Source: CAVZBT01 sp963773605
Lineage (GTDB): Bacteria > Acidobacteriota > UBA6911
Assembly: GCA_963773605.1 (NCBI GenBank)
Contig: CAVZBT010000012.1
Coordinates: 682,001-746,000, forward strand
Direction of reading: 5' to 3'
Length of the DNA: 64,000 bases
Part shown: piece after piece, positions 36,587 through 44,455 of the stretch
Layout: each line of letters opens with the position of its first letter
How positions within the stretch are numbered: position 1 is the stretch's first letter
Notes under the pieces: generated by a model
What the model was told of the DNA's origin: nothing
Seen by the model: only the letters and a program-made list of their open reading frames with translations
Databases searched by the model: none
Translations under genes and position numbers: made by a program

Positions 36587-37668
36587 AACCCGTTTTGGGC
36601 GCTCACATTGATCCGATGAACTTCGAGCCTATCGAGGCTCTTAAGGGGACAAACTCCACGAAACACCTCATAGAAGGTTCCTTCATCCGGGGTAAGAACC
36701 AGAGTGTCCAGATTCGCGTCGATCGACTCCTCGGAAGCAGGCACCTCGTCGAGTGTCGCCTGGTGTCCCTCAGTGGTGTTTTTCTCCATCCATTCGGCCG
36801 GATCCACTGTCCATTTCCTGATTCTGATTTGTGGGCGCACCCCGGGAAGGTTAAACCTGAGTCTGCCTTGAGGGCTCAGGTTCACGAGTTCGACTGGCTC
36901 GTCACCGCGCAGATACCCTGTGACCTGAAGCTCAGGGTGCGCGCCATTGAAGAGGGCATACGAGAAATCCTTGGGCAGAGCCGGCGCCTGCTCCTTCTGA
37001 TATTTCTCGTCATAGGTGCCGGCGTACCTGAGCCGCGGCATCCAGCCGCGGCCGTAAAATCCAAATCCGACCGGCTTAGGGTGGTCATCCCACGACTGGA
37101 TCAAGTGACGTGGATCTTCGATGTTAGGCAGCCGTTTGTCGTGAATCGCTTCCGGCGATCTCTTGCCGATAAATCCTCGACCAACGGGATTCTCCGGGCA
37201 ATACGCTGCCGAGCTTTGGTCGATCCCGCCGAAAGCGCGCTCATAGGTGAGCTCCATCGTCTGGAACGGTTCGGGTGAGGTAAACACCGGAGCGCCGGCA
37301 AGTTTGCTGGGGAAGCGCCAGCTGCGATCGCCGAAGACCCTGATCCATTTCTCGAGCGAGCCAACTCGGAGAACCGCATCCATTTGCGTAACAGGTCGCT
37401 TGTTTGGAGCGTGAGCGGCTCCAACCAAAACAATGTCGGCCGAGGGCTTAAACGGGACGGCATCCGATTCGAACCTGACAGGTGCCTCAGGATCGTCCCT
37501 GTAATGTTGGTCTGAGGTGAACACGGCAACCTGCTCGTTCGAAGCGACTGCCTTACCGTTCTCGATCACGAAAGAGCATTTCACGATTACGCTCAGCTTG
37601 GCACGCCCCTGCAGGTCCTCCCACAGTGTCGCTGCGGCATTGAAGTGCGTCCGATTGAAAATCTCCAT
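36562..37668 (-). CDS. DUF2169 family T6SS accessory protein
   Basis: 368 residues of the DUF2169 family, found almost exclusively in T6SS effector and VgrG loci and thought to help load or adapt effectors. Typical family features are the N-terminal ATLWEDLQGRAKLSVIVKCSF, FKPSADIVLVGAAHAPNKRPV, KWIRVFGDRSW, MELTYERAFGGID, ENPVGRGFIG, NIEDPRHLIQSWDDHPKPVGFGFYGRGWMPRL (spread over about 30 residues) and LRGDEPVELVNLSPQG. It lies between the pentapeptide-repeat gene and the metalloprotease-like gene, the usual neighbourhood for this family. Which effector it serves cannot be told from sequence. Confidence 0.88.
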   Translation of the reverse strand: MEIFNRTHFNAAATLWEDLQGRAKLSVIVKCSFVIENGKAVASNEQVAVFTSDQHYRDDPEAPVRFESDAVPFKPSADIVLVGAAHAPNKRPVTQMDAVLRVGSLEKWIRVFGDRSWRFPSKLAGAPVFTSPEPFQTMELTYERAFGGIDQSSAAYCPENPVGRGFIGKRSPEAIHDKRLPNIEDPRHLIQSWDDHPKPVGFGFYGRGWMPRLRYAGTYDEKYQKEQAPALPKDFSYALFNGAHPELQVTGYLRGDEPVELVNLSPQGRLRFNLPGVRPQIRIRKWTVDPAEWMEKNTTEGHQATLDEVPASEESIDANLDTLVLTPDEGTFYEVFRGVCPLKSLDRLEVHRINVSAQNGLWDPNVRH

Positions 37669-37740
37669 GGTAAGACCGCATTCAAGGTTAGATGGTTAGG
37701 GCCACACTTCCGCCGCGGCTCTCCGTCGTGCTGAAGCTGT

Positions 37741-38670
37741 CTACGATTCAGACTCGAGCGCCGATTCCACCAGTCTTTTCCTCTCGTCTGCAGTTGCTGC
37801 ACTTCGATACAAGGGGGCCGATTTTACCTCGGGAGGTTTAACGCCCGCCGGACCGTATTTGACGTCGATCTTCTCGGGGAAGCGTGCGCCCACGGTGTTG
37901 CAGTGCAGGAGTTCAAGGCCATCCATTTCAGCCCAGCAGAAATCAGCTTCCCGGAAGTCGCACGCCACAGCCCGGGCACCGTTCAGCGCAGCGCCGACCA
38001 GATTTGCCCGAGGAAACACAGCATCTTGCATGACTGCATTCCGCAGGTCGGCATACTCAAAAATCGCTGCTTCTGCGATTAATCTCACGATTCGCGCCCT
38101 GGTCATTGTCGTCCGTTCGAAGTTGGCTCCTCGCGCATTTGCGTCGGTTAGATCGCACTCAGAGAGATCAGCCATTCTGGCGTTTGATCCCTCCAATACC
38201 GCCCCTTTTAGAATGATTCCGGGTGCCGTCACAGAGGACAGATCGGCACTTGTGAGGATGGCGCCGGTCAGGTCAGCCTCCGTCAGTTGGGCACCCGCGA
38301 GATTGGCTCCAGTTAGGTCGGCGCGGGTCAGCTTGGCTCGCGTGAGATTAGCCTGAGCCAAATTGGCTCCCTTGAGGTTCGCTCCCGTAAGATCGCAGGA
38401 TGATAGGATGGCTTTGCCGAGTTCGGCGTTCTCGAACGAAGTGCCACGCATGGTGCTGCCTTGAGCCGAGATCCCTGTGAGCACCGAGCGGGGGAGACTA
38501 GCAGCACTAAGGTCCGCATTCCGGAGGTCCGCACCCGACAGATTCGCTTCCGCAAGATCGCGGCCTGATATGTTCGTTCCAGCCAGGAACCGGTTGGCAA
38601 GATCTGCACCCGGCCTGAGCTCTTCCGCACTCACCTGCGACGGGGTGCGATGTTTGTGGTCTTCACCCAT
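37741..38670 (-). CDS. Pentapeptide-repeat protein
   Basis: About 309 residues made largely of pentapeptide repeats A(D/N)Lxx, such as ADLRNADLSAASL, ANLKGANLAQANL, AKLTRADLTGANL and AQLTEADLTGAIL, forming a right-handed quadrilateral beta-helix between about residues 35 and 245. The C-terminal 40 residues are non-repetitive. The ATG at 38668-38670 has AAGGAG at ideal distance; a longer open frame upstream lacks one. Pentapeptide proteins often accompany DUF2169 in T6SS loci, sometimes fused to it, which fits the gene order here. Function in the system is unknown. Confidence 0.85.
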   Translation of the reverse strand: MGEDHKHRTPSQVSAEELRPGADLANRFLAGTNISGRDLAEANLSGADLRNADLSAASLPRSVLTGISAQGSTMRGTSFENAELGKAILSSCDLTGANLKGANLAQANLTRAKLTRADLTGANLAGAQLTEADLTGAILTSADLSSVTAPGIILKGAVLEGSNARMADLSECDLTDANARGANFERTTMTRARIVRLIAEAAIFEYADLRNAVMQDAVFPRANLVGAALNGARAVACDFREADFCWAEMDGLELLHCNTVGARFPEKIDVKYGPAGVKPPEVKSAPLYRSAATADERKRLVESALESES

Positions 38671-38811
38671 TAGTCTCCTTCTCTGGCCCAGCCGCTGCAC
38701 AGCAATGCCGAGTCAGTGGCTCTATCGTAAGTGATCTCCTGCAGCTCCGATCTCGCGCGACTTTGGCGCCATGTTGCGCGTGGCACAGAGGACCACTCTC
38801 ACGTCTCAAGG

Positions 38812-39390
38812 TTATTTGCTTTTCGCCTTCTTGGCTTCCTGCAGGATCGATTCGAAGTACGCCTGAACACTGGGGAAGCGCCGCGTGATCTTGCCTCCGC
38901 TGGTTCCCGGGATCCAGACCAATTCCATTTCTCCTGTGGGCTTGATAGTTCGCCCGTCATATGCGAGAGCAGAGCCGAGGCGGTCAGCCGCGATGATTGC
39001 ATGGTCACCAAGGAACAACTTACTCCGGCTCTTTTCCCACTTCGCAATTGTTTCCGGAGAGCAGTCGCCGAACACGGCTTCCATACTCTCCCGCTCCTCG
39101 CGAAGGATATACTTAATGGCCGTCAATAACGATTTCTGCCGTCCTTTATCCGTCCCCACAAAGGAGAGCATGTCCCAACCGTTGTCTAAACCGTCCGTGG
39201 CCCGCAGAAAACCACCGTACGAAGGCGGCAGAGGCTTGCTCCACCCGTTGGCCAGGAATGCCTGGATGACATCTTCCGGAGCCGGCTCGTACAAGGTCAT
39301 CACCTTCGCGCCAGATTTCCGGCCGGACTGCAGCAGGTGGCTGCTGTCCACGTATGGTTTCAGTTCGTCGAGAGTCTTTCTTAGATTCAT
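38812..39390 (-). CDS. SUKH/SMI1-KNR4-type immunity protein for the Rhs toxin
   Basis: 192 residues. The segment PLPPSYGGFLRATDGLDNGW (about 59-78) is the signature of SMI1/KNR4 (SUKH) proteins, a widespread immunity superfamily against polymorphic toxins. The C-terminal part carries AYDGRTIKPTGEMELV and RRFPSVQAYFESIL, as in family members. The ATG at 39388-39390 lies 12 bases after the stop of the rhs gene, exactly where an immunity gene is expected. The open frame extending upstream into rhs is an overlap artefact. Neutralisation of the adjacent toxin is inferred from family and position. Confidence 0.78.
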   Translation of the reverse strand: MNLRKTLDELKPYVDSSHLLQSGRKSGAKVMTLYEPAPEDVIQAFLANGWSKPLPPSYGGFLRATDGLDNGWDMLSFVGTDKGRQKSLLTAIKYILREERESMEAVFGDCSPETIAKWEKSRSKLFLGDHAIIAADRLGSALAYDGRTIKPTGEMELVWIPGTSGGKITRRFPSVQAYFESILQEAKKAKSK

Positions 39391-39401
39391 GTGTTGACCT
39401 A

Positions 39402-42400
39402 TTATGGAAGAACAGCGTTTGGGCTCCAGACGTTCTTGCAGGGTTTTGATTTCTTCCCGGGTGGCGAGCACGTCTTAGCGGGAACGACACTTTTGATGGT
39501 GACGCTCGATTTCCCGGCCTTTTTCGCTTTCGAGAGCACCGTTCCGATCTGGCTGCCGACCGACCGGTTAACTGAGGCATTTCTGGGAGTCATGTTTTTG
39601 CAGTTATCTTTACCGCCGAGCACCAACTCGAGGCGATGATCCGCATCGTTGTCCTTACAGGCATTCTTGGTGTTTTTCACCGGCCGTCGGCTTTTGTTCT
39701 TCATCTTGCACTTCTTCCAAGTCTCCGCCGCGGTGCCACAGGGCCGTGGTGGTGCGGGTATGCTCACCTTCGCTCCTCCGCCAGGCAGTCCACGGTTCTG
39801 GTCCCGTATCTTGGCGACGAAGTCGCGCTTCTGCGCCTCCGTCCAGTCGCAGCGCCAATTGAGAGTGAGGACGCCTTTGGCGCCCAACGAGCCCAGGCCA
39901 TCCACATCCACCCAGAGAAAAGGGTTCGAACTATACCAGTACAGGTTCTGTGAGTAGGTGTAACCCTCGGGGTCGGCAGAAACGTAGCGGCCTAATAGCG
40001 GATCGTAATGGCGGGACAAATTGTAATATAGCCCCGTTTCGCGATCATGATACTGCCCCAATGCGCGTAAAGGTTGCTCGACCCGGGCGAACTCCTCGCG
40101 CAGGTATCCGAATGCGGTGTAGTCGGCCGCCCAACGCAATTCCCCGTCAAGCCCGAAGGCCTCGGTCACCGTCCCGATTTGATCGAAGAGCAGCAGAAAC
40201 AATGCACCGTTCTGGATCAGGCCTAACGGGATAGGAGACTCCGGTAGCATGATGTAGTAAGTTGAAGAATTGCCCCGATGTTCTCCCTGCAGGAACTCAC
40301 CATCCCAGAAATACTGCGTGGTCACCCCATTCACCCGCTTTTCGATGCGTCGCGAAAGGAAGTCATAGTCGTGTTCGACCACGCCACCAAGGGTAGCGGC
40401 CCTTATCAACATGCCTTCCCCATCGAATATGTACTCGTACGTCCCGGCCGGTCCGGAGCGCCGACGGACATTGCCGGCATCGTCGTACTCGAATCGCTCT
40501 GATCCGTTTCGAAGGATCCGATTCCCATCGTCTACGGTCACCGGCTCCGCCAAAGCCGAGATCAGCACATTGTTATTGCCATCGTGTATGTAGCTTTCCG
40601 ATACACCCCGATCACGACGCACTCCCAGAAGCCGGCAAGCCGGGTCGGAGAGCACATCCCATCCCCCAAGACGCCAGTCCTCGACACGTTTCAGGTCATC
40701 GTTCCGGTCCCAGAGAAATCGGCGCCACGCGAGGATTCTCCCATCACGCTGACGCAAACTCCTCTCGACCATGCGCCTGAGGCTGTCATAAGAAAACGAT
40801 AGGCGTAGGTCACCGGGCGTGCGGGCTTCGACGAGAAGATCCCGGGTATCGTACTCAAAGTGCCATGTCCACTGATCGTTTACCGTCAGCGTTCGGAGCC
40901 GTGATCGAATATCCCATTCGTACTGGATCTGAAGGCCGCGATCATCGGCCAATCGGGTTCGCCGCCCAAGGGAATCCCTGCTGATCTTCAATTCCCGCTG
41001 CGGCGATTTCTCCCCGCACCATTGATCGCCCGGAGACCAGAATACCTCCCAATTACCCAGAGGAGACTCTGCCGAAACCAACTCGCCATTTGCTCCGTAG
41101 CCAAACTCCCACGACGGACCGTTCGACGAACGGCGCACAATTGGAAGGCCGAGTTCATCGTAGGAGAACTCCTGGAACGAGTCGCCTTCGGAGAAGCGTA
41201 TTGGATTGTCGTTAGCGTCGTAGGAGACGTTCGTCGACCGCCCATCATAATGGCGCGCGCTGACCAAGCGGTTGCACCGGTCATACTCCAGATCGAGATT
41301 CCGGCCTCGCGGGTTCTTAATCCGAAGATAGTTGTCCTCGGAGTCCCAAGCGATCCTAAACTCGTCGCCCAGAGGATCCAGCCAACCGGTCGGCCGCCCA
41401 AATTCGTCGCTCTTCCATTGGAGTCGAGCGCCGTTCTCGTATTGGATCTCAGCCGGAAGCCCGGCGGCATCGTATCGGAAGCTCTGCTGACCGCCGTCAG
41501 GATAGGTGACTGTCGCGACCTCCCCGCGGTTATCGTAAGTGAGCCTCGTCTCGTTTCGCAATGCATCACGGACGACAACCAGGTTAGCGAAGCAGTCCTC
41601 TGTAGACGACCCGACTCTGCCAAGCGAATCGGTCATCGCCTCGGAAAAACCGGTTCTGGTAAAGCGCGTCACGTTTCCTGTCGGATCGCTGACCGCGGTC
41701 ACCTCTCCACGAGCCGAGTACTCGAAACGGACCTCGTTACCGTCCGGATCGACCACCCGCGTGAGGTGGTCTCGCGCATCGTACGTGAACCGCGTCACGC
41801 GACCACCCGGCTCCTCAATCCGAAGCGGTTGATCGTGCTCGTCAAAATAGAGCTTGGTCTCCAGGCCCCCGCCACAGATAGTTGTTTCGATGCGCTTCTG
41901 CTCGTCAACAATCCAAACACAGGGGGGGGCTCCGGGCTCCATGGTCGAAAAGACTACCTGCCCTGCCGCATCGTAGACGGTCTCCCGCCGACGTCCGAGC
42001 GGATCCGTTTGCGAAGTGACGAGGCCCTTTTCGTTGAACTCGTACAGCCAGACACTACCCCGGGAGTCAGTCACTTGGATCTGCCGTTTCTCGGTATTCC
42101 GGCGAATCCGGCGATAGCGGCCAGCGTCGCTGCGCCAACGAAGGACACAAGCACCGCCGGAGTCATAGGCAAAAAAGTGTCTTCCACCCTTCTGGTTTGT
42201 CACGGCGACCAGCCGATGTTGAACGTACTCATAGCGAACAGGAACGCCAGATCGATCGATTACTTGCACAAGATCGCCCGACGTATCGTAAACGTATGAG
42301 AGAAGCTGAACCTCGCGCGAAAGGCTTGCATGCGCTAGCCTTATGCCCGAGAGAAACCTGCCCGCGTTGTAATCAAGACGGATCCTACGCCCCTCGCTAT

Positions 42401-42863
42401 CGGTAACCACTACCAGCAAGTCGCCGGAATAGACGTACTCGATACGGTTACCATCCCGGTCCTCGCGGGCAGTCAGTTGGTACATCCCGACGGAGGACGG
42501 CGATTGGGAGAACCGCCAAGTGGATAACTCCTTATCGTTGATGACGACGGAACCCTGGTCAGGGTAGAGAGTGTACTCGCCCGACTCATCGTGCCAAACC
42601 CGCGACTGGGCATCGAAGGCGAACACGTCATCGCCTTCCCCCACACCGCCGAAAAAGAATTGACCGCCCTGTTCGCTCAGCTTAAGTACTAGATCGTGCT
42701 GCCATCCATAACCGAGCGGCCCACGTTCTGTCGAGAGCGAGCTGTATCGTCGGACCATCGAGAGCGGGGGGTGGCCTGCGAAAAAGAGATCACGGTTGGC
42801 CTGCGTAACCTCCCCAGTCACCAGATTGACGTCGCAATCGTGGGTGATCAATGTCATGGGCAA
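39402..42863 (-). CDS. Rhs-repeat polymorphic toxin with putative HNH-type nuclease tip
   Basis: 1,153 residues. The bulk (about 40-990) is Rhs/YD repeats (for example RIRLDYNAGRF, TRFTYDARDHLTRV and VRFEYSARGEVTAV) that build a cocoon around the toxin. The core ends with the conserved YDPLLGRYVSADPEGYTY and NPFLWVDVDG. The unique tip (about 992-1153) is Lys/Cys-rich and contains DADHRLELVLGG and NASVNRSVGSQIG, with His near 1076 and Asn near 1090 and 1099, resembling HNH/His-Me nucleases. There is no N-terminal PAAR domain; PAAR is a separate gene upstream. The start overlaps the preceding zinc-ribbon gene by ten bases. A SUKH immunity gene follows. The nuclease assignment is tentative. Confidence 0.85.
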   Translation of the reverse strand: MPMTLITHDCDVNLVTGEVTQANRDLFFAGHPPLSMVRRYSSLSTERGPLGYGWQHDLVLKLSEQGGQFFFGGVGEGDDVFAFDAQSRVWHDESGEYTLYPDQGSVVINDKELSTWRFSQSPSSVGMYQLTAREDRDGNRIEYVYSGDLLVVVTDSEGRRIRLDYNAGRFLSGIRLAHASLSREVQLLSYVYDTSGDLVQVIDRSGVPVRYEYVQHRLVAVTNQKGGRHFFAYDSGGACVLRWRSDAGRYRRIRRNTEKRQIQVTDSRGSVWLYEFNEKGLVTSQTDPLGRRRETVYDAAGQVVFSTMEPGAPPCVWIVDEQKRIETTICGGGLETKLYFDEHDQPLRIEEPGGRVTRFTYDARDHLTRVVDPDGNEVRFEYSARGEVTAVSDPTGNVTRFTRTGFSEAMTDSLGRVGSSTEDCFANLVVVRDALRNETRLTYDNRGEVATVTYPDGGQQSFRYDAAGLPAEIQYENGARLQWKSDEFGRPTGWLDPLGDEFRIAWDSEDNYLRIKNPRGRNLDLEYDRCNRLVSARHYDGRSTNVSYDANDNPIRFSEGDSFQEFSYDELGLPIVRRSSNGPSWEFGYGANGELVSAESPLGNWEVFWSPGDQWCGEKSPQRELKISRDSLGRRTRLADDRGLQIQYEWDIRSRLRTLTVNDQWTWHFEYDTRDLLVEARTPGDLRLSFSYDSLRRMVERSLRQRDGRILAWRRFLWDRNDDLKRVEDWRLGGWDVLSDPACRLLGVRRDRGVSESYIHDGNNNVLISALAEPVTVDDGNRILRNGSERFEYDDAGNVRRRSGPAGTYEYIFDGEGMLIRAATLGGVVEHDYDFLSRRIEKRVNGVTTQYFWDGEFLQGEHRGNSSTYYIMLPESPIPLGLIQNGALFLLLFDQIGTVTEAFGLDGELRWAADYTAFGYLREEFARVEQPLRALGQYHDRETGLYYNLSRHYDPLLGRYVSADPEGYTYSQNLYWYSSNPFLWVDVDGLGSLGAKGVLTLNWRCDWTEAQKRDFVAKIRDQNRGLPGGGAKVSIPAPPRPCGTAAETWKKCKMKNKSRRPVKNTKNACKDNDADHRLELVLGGKDNCKNMTPRNASVNRSVGSQIGTVLSKAKKAGKSSVTIKSVVPAKTCSPPGKKSKPCKNVWSPNAVLP

Positions 42864-43435
42864 TCCCAGTAGAACAATGCTCCATCAGGGGAGCACTCTC
42901 GCTTGCAGACGAAGAGGTAGCCGAAACCGCCTCCGAAGTTGAAGTGGTCAGGAGCCCACTGCTCGTCAATGGAGCAAACGAATACTAATGGGCTCCGGCA
43001 CACCGGACATCCGGCTTTCAGCGGGGGCTGAATGGATAGTTGCCGGCCACCGAGTTTGCCGCGCATTCTGCAGCGCACTCGGGGAGACTCCATCACAGGC
43101 GTCGCACGAAATTCGACGGGCGCTGGAAGAAGCGGAGGAGGAAGGAGCTCGATGGAGTTCCGCAGGTTGGCATAGAACCCGTTCTCACCGGCCGAGCCAT
43201 CCGTTTCCTCAGCACAATGGGGACACATCTCGAGGCTGATGAGGTCGAATTTCTCGAGCGGTATAAATACAGATTTTCTCGCCACTGCAGCCAGAACCAG
43301 CGGCTGCGCGCAATTTTCACAGCGCCTGCGCGCCACGCTCCTCGGTCGTGCCCCACCTTCGAGCCGCAGTCCCAGCCCTGGAGTCGCCTCACCAGGTTGA
43401 GAAGGGTCCATCCAATGGCTTCTTATGCGCTTCAT
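42854..43435 (-). CDS. Cys-rich zinc-ribbon protein coupled to rhs
   Basis: 193 residues with paired cysteines arranged as CENC (about 39-42), CPHC (71-74), CPVC (142-145) and CKREC (176-180), implying two zinc ribbons. The C-terminal HFNFGGGFGYLFVCKREC segment vaguely resembles DUF1963/YwqG-type proteins, but I cannot assign a family. Its stop overlaps the rhs start by ten bases, so the two are translationally coupled, which suggests a chaperone or adaptor for the Rhs protein in place of the usual EagR/DUF1795. That role is inference. Confidence 0.65.
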   Translation of the reverse strand: MKRIRSHWMDPSQPGEATPGLGLRLEGGARPRSVARRRCENCAQPLVLAAVARKSVFIPLEKFDLISLEMCPHCAEETDGSAGENGFYANLRNSIELLPPPLLPAPVEFRATPVMESPRVRCRMRGKLGGRQLSIQPPLKAGCPVCRSPLVFVCSIDEQWAPDHFNFGGGFGYLFVCKRECSPDGALFYWDCP

Positions 43436-43508
43436 CCGTCCTCAGGTTTGCGATGGACACAACCCAGTCGATACCACCTATCTCCGACCGGAGAGACGCT
43501 TGTCACGC

Positions 43509-43880
43509 TCACGTTGCGCCGGGCGGGCAACCGCCACCGCCCATACCGATCAGCACCGTGAATTCCCCGACGACGATGTTGTTGGGGGGCGGCAGAGGTA
43601 CCAAGGCTGCGGGTTCCATGACGATGTCTCCGACCCGTGCAGCTGGTTTGCCTCCGATTAACACAATTCCTGAGCCACCATCCGGAATCGGCGTGGTAAT
43701 TCCGGGACCATGGGGTGTACCGGTGCACACGGGAGGAGGCGCGTTGGGAATCGGGCAGGTATGCTGATCGCCAATACGCCAGGCGGGCTTGCCGCCAATC
43801 AAGACGGTTGTACATGGCGCACCCAACAGCGGAGAGCCGTGCATAGTGGAGTCTCCCAGCCTCGCTGCAGGTTTACCCAT
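43509..43880 (-). CDS. PAAR-domain spike tip protein
   Basis: 123 residues of the PAAR family, which caps the VgrG trimer and sharpens the T6SS spike. Visible repeats: MGKPAARLGDSTMHGSP, VLIGGKPAWRIGDQHTCP, GSGIVLIGGKPAARVGDIV and a Pro-rich PPPNNIVVGEFTVLIG tail. Zinc-binding residues are expected among H14, H40 and C42. No toxin extension is present. The start overlaps the end of the preceding small gene by eight bases. Confidence 0.92.
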   Translation of the reverse strand: MGKPAARLGDSTMHGSPLLGAPCTTVLIGGKPAWRIGDQHTCPIPNAPPPVCTGTPHGPGITTPIPDGGSGIVLIGGKPAARVGDIVMEPAALVPLPPPNNIVVGEFTVLIGMGGGGCPPGAT

Positions 43881-44085
43881 GTTCCTTCCTTTCCCTGCCG
43901 CCTATTTCTAGACCAGGCGGTAACTCCACGATACCCTCGATGCTGAACTTGCCGCCTCTAGCGACTATTACGGCGTCCCTCGGATCCAGGAGCTGCGTCC
44001 TCGCCTGCCCTGAGAAACTGTATGTCGCCCCGGTTACCGGTCCCCACACTTTGATAGGACGGCCACCAGAGTACCTAACCTTCAT
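43873..44085 (-). CDS. Small protein of unknown function between PAAR and DUF1360
   Basis: About 70 residues from MKVRYSGGRPIKVWGPVTGA to the end, beta-rich, with the pattern VxGPVTGxxYxFSG...LDPRDAVIV. This resembles small proteins often seen in phage structural regions, but I cannot name a family. I start at the ATG at 44085 because longer versions only extend into the out-of-frame DUF1360 gene. It overlaps that gene by 11 bases and PAAR by eight, so all three are tightly coupled. Confidence 0.55.
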   Translation of the reverse strand: MKVRYSGGRPIKVWGPVTGATYSFSGQARTQLLDPRDAVIVARGGKFSIEGIVELPPGLEIGGRERKEHG

Positions 44086-44455
44086 CCGGTGCCGCGGCGT
44101 CAGCGGAGCGGTCCGGGACTGCCCGCAACAACTCATTCTGTGGCTCCTCTTTCCACTCGAACGGTGGCCGAGTGAACTCGTCGATCAGGGCCGCTGCGCC
44201 TGAGAGAGCGAGCCACACGACAATCATCTGCCACAGGCTGCCGCCAACAAAGAACGCGAGAGGCACCGCGAACCAGACGCTCATGCACTTGACACACTCC
44301 AGAGCCCGACCGAGTGCGACGCGGGCGGCCAATTTGCGGATACGCGCGAACAGCTCCCATGGACCATTCTCGCGCGCAACGAGGAAGGACAATCTCCAGG
44401 TCGCAAGCGCCGCTATGGTGAATCGAAACCAGGCCGACCAAGGTTGCTCTTCCAC
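44075..44455 (-). CDS. DUF1360 family membrane protein
   Basis: 126 residues matching DUF1360: an N-terminal FTIAALATWRLSFLVARENGPW helix with the family ATWRLS motif, WELFARIRKLA, then ECVKCMSVWFAVPLAFFVGG with a CxxC pair at the membrane face, and a further helix (VVWLALSGAAALIDEF). Two to three membrane segments. DUF1360 proteins are of unknown function. Here the gene starts one base before the vgrG stop and overlaps the next small gene, so it belongs to the vgrG transcription unit. Confidence 0.75.
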   Translation of the reverse strand: MEEQPWSAWFRFTIAALATWRLSFLVARENGPWELFARIRKLAARVALGRALECVKCMSVWFAVPLAFFVGGSLWQMIVVWLALSGAAALIDEFTRPPFEWKEEPQNELLRAVPDRSADAAAPDEG

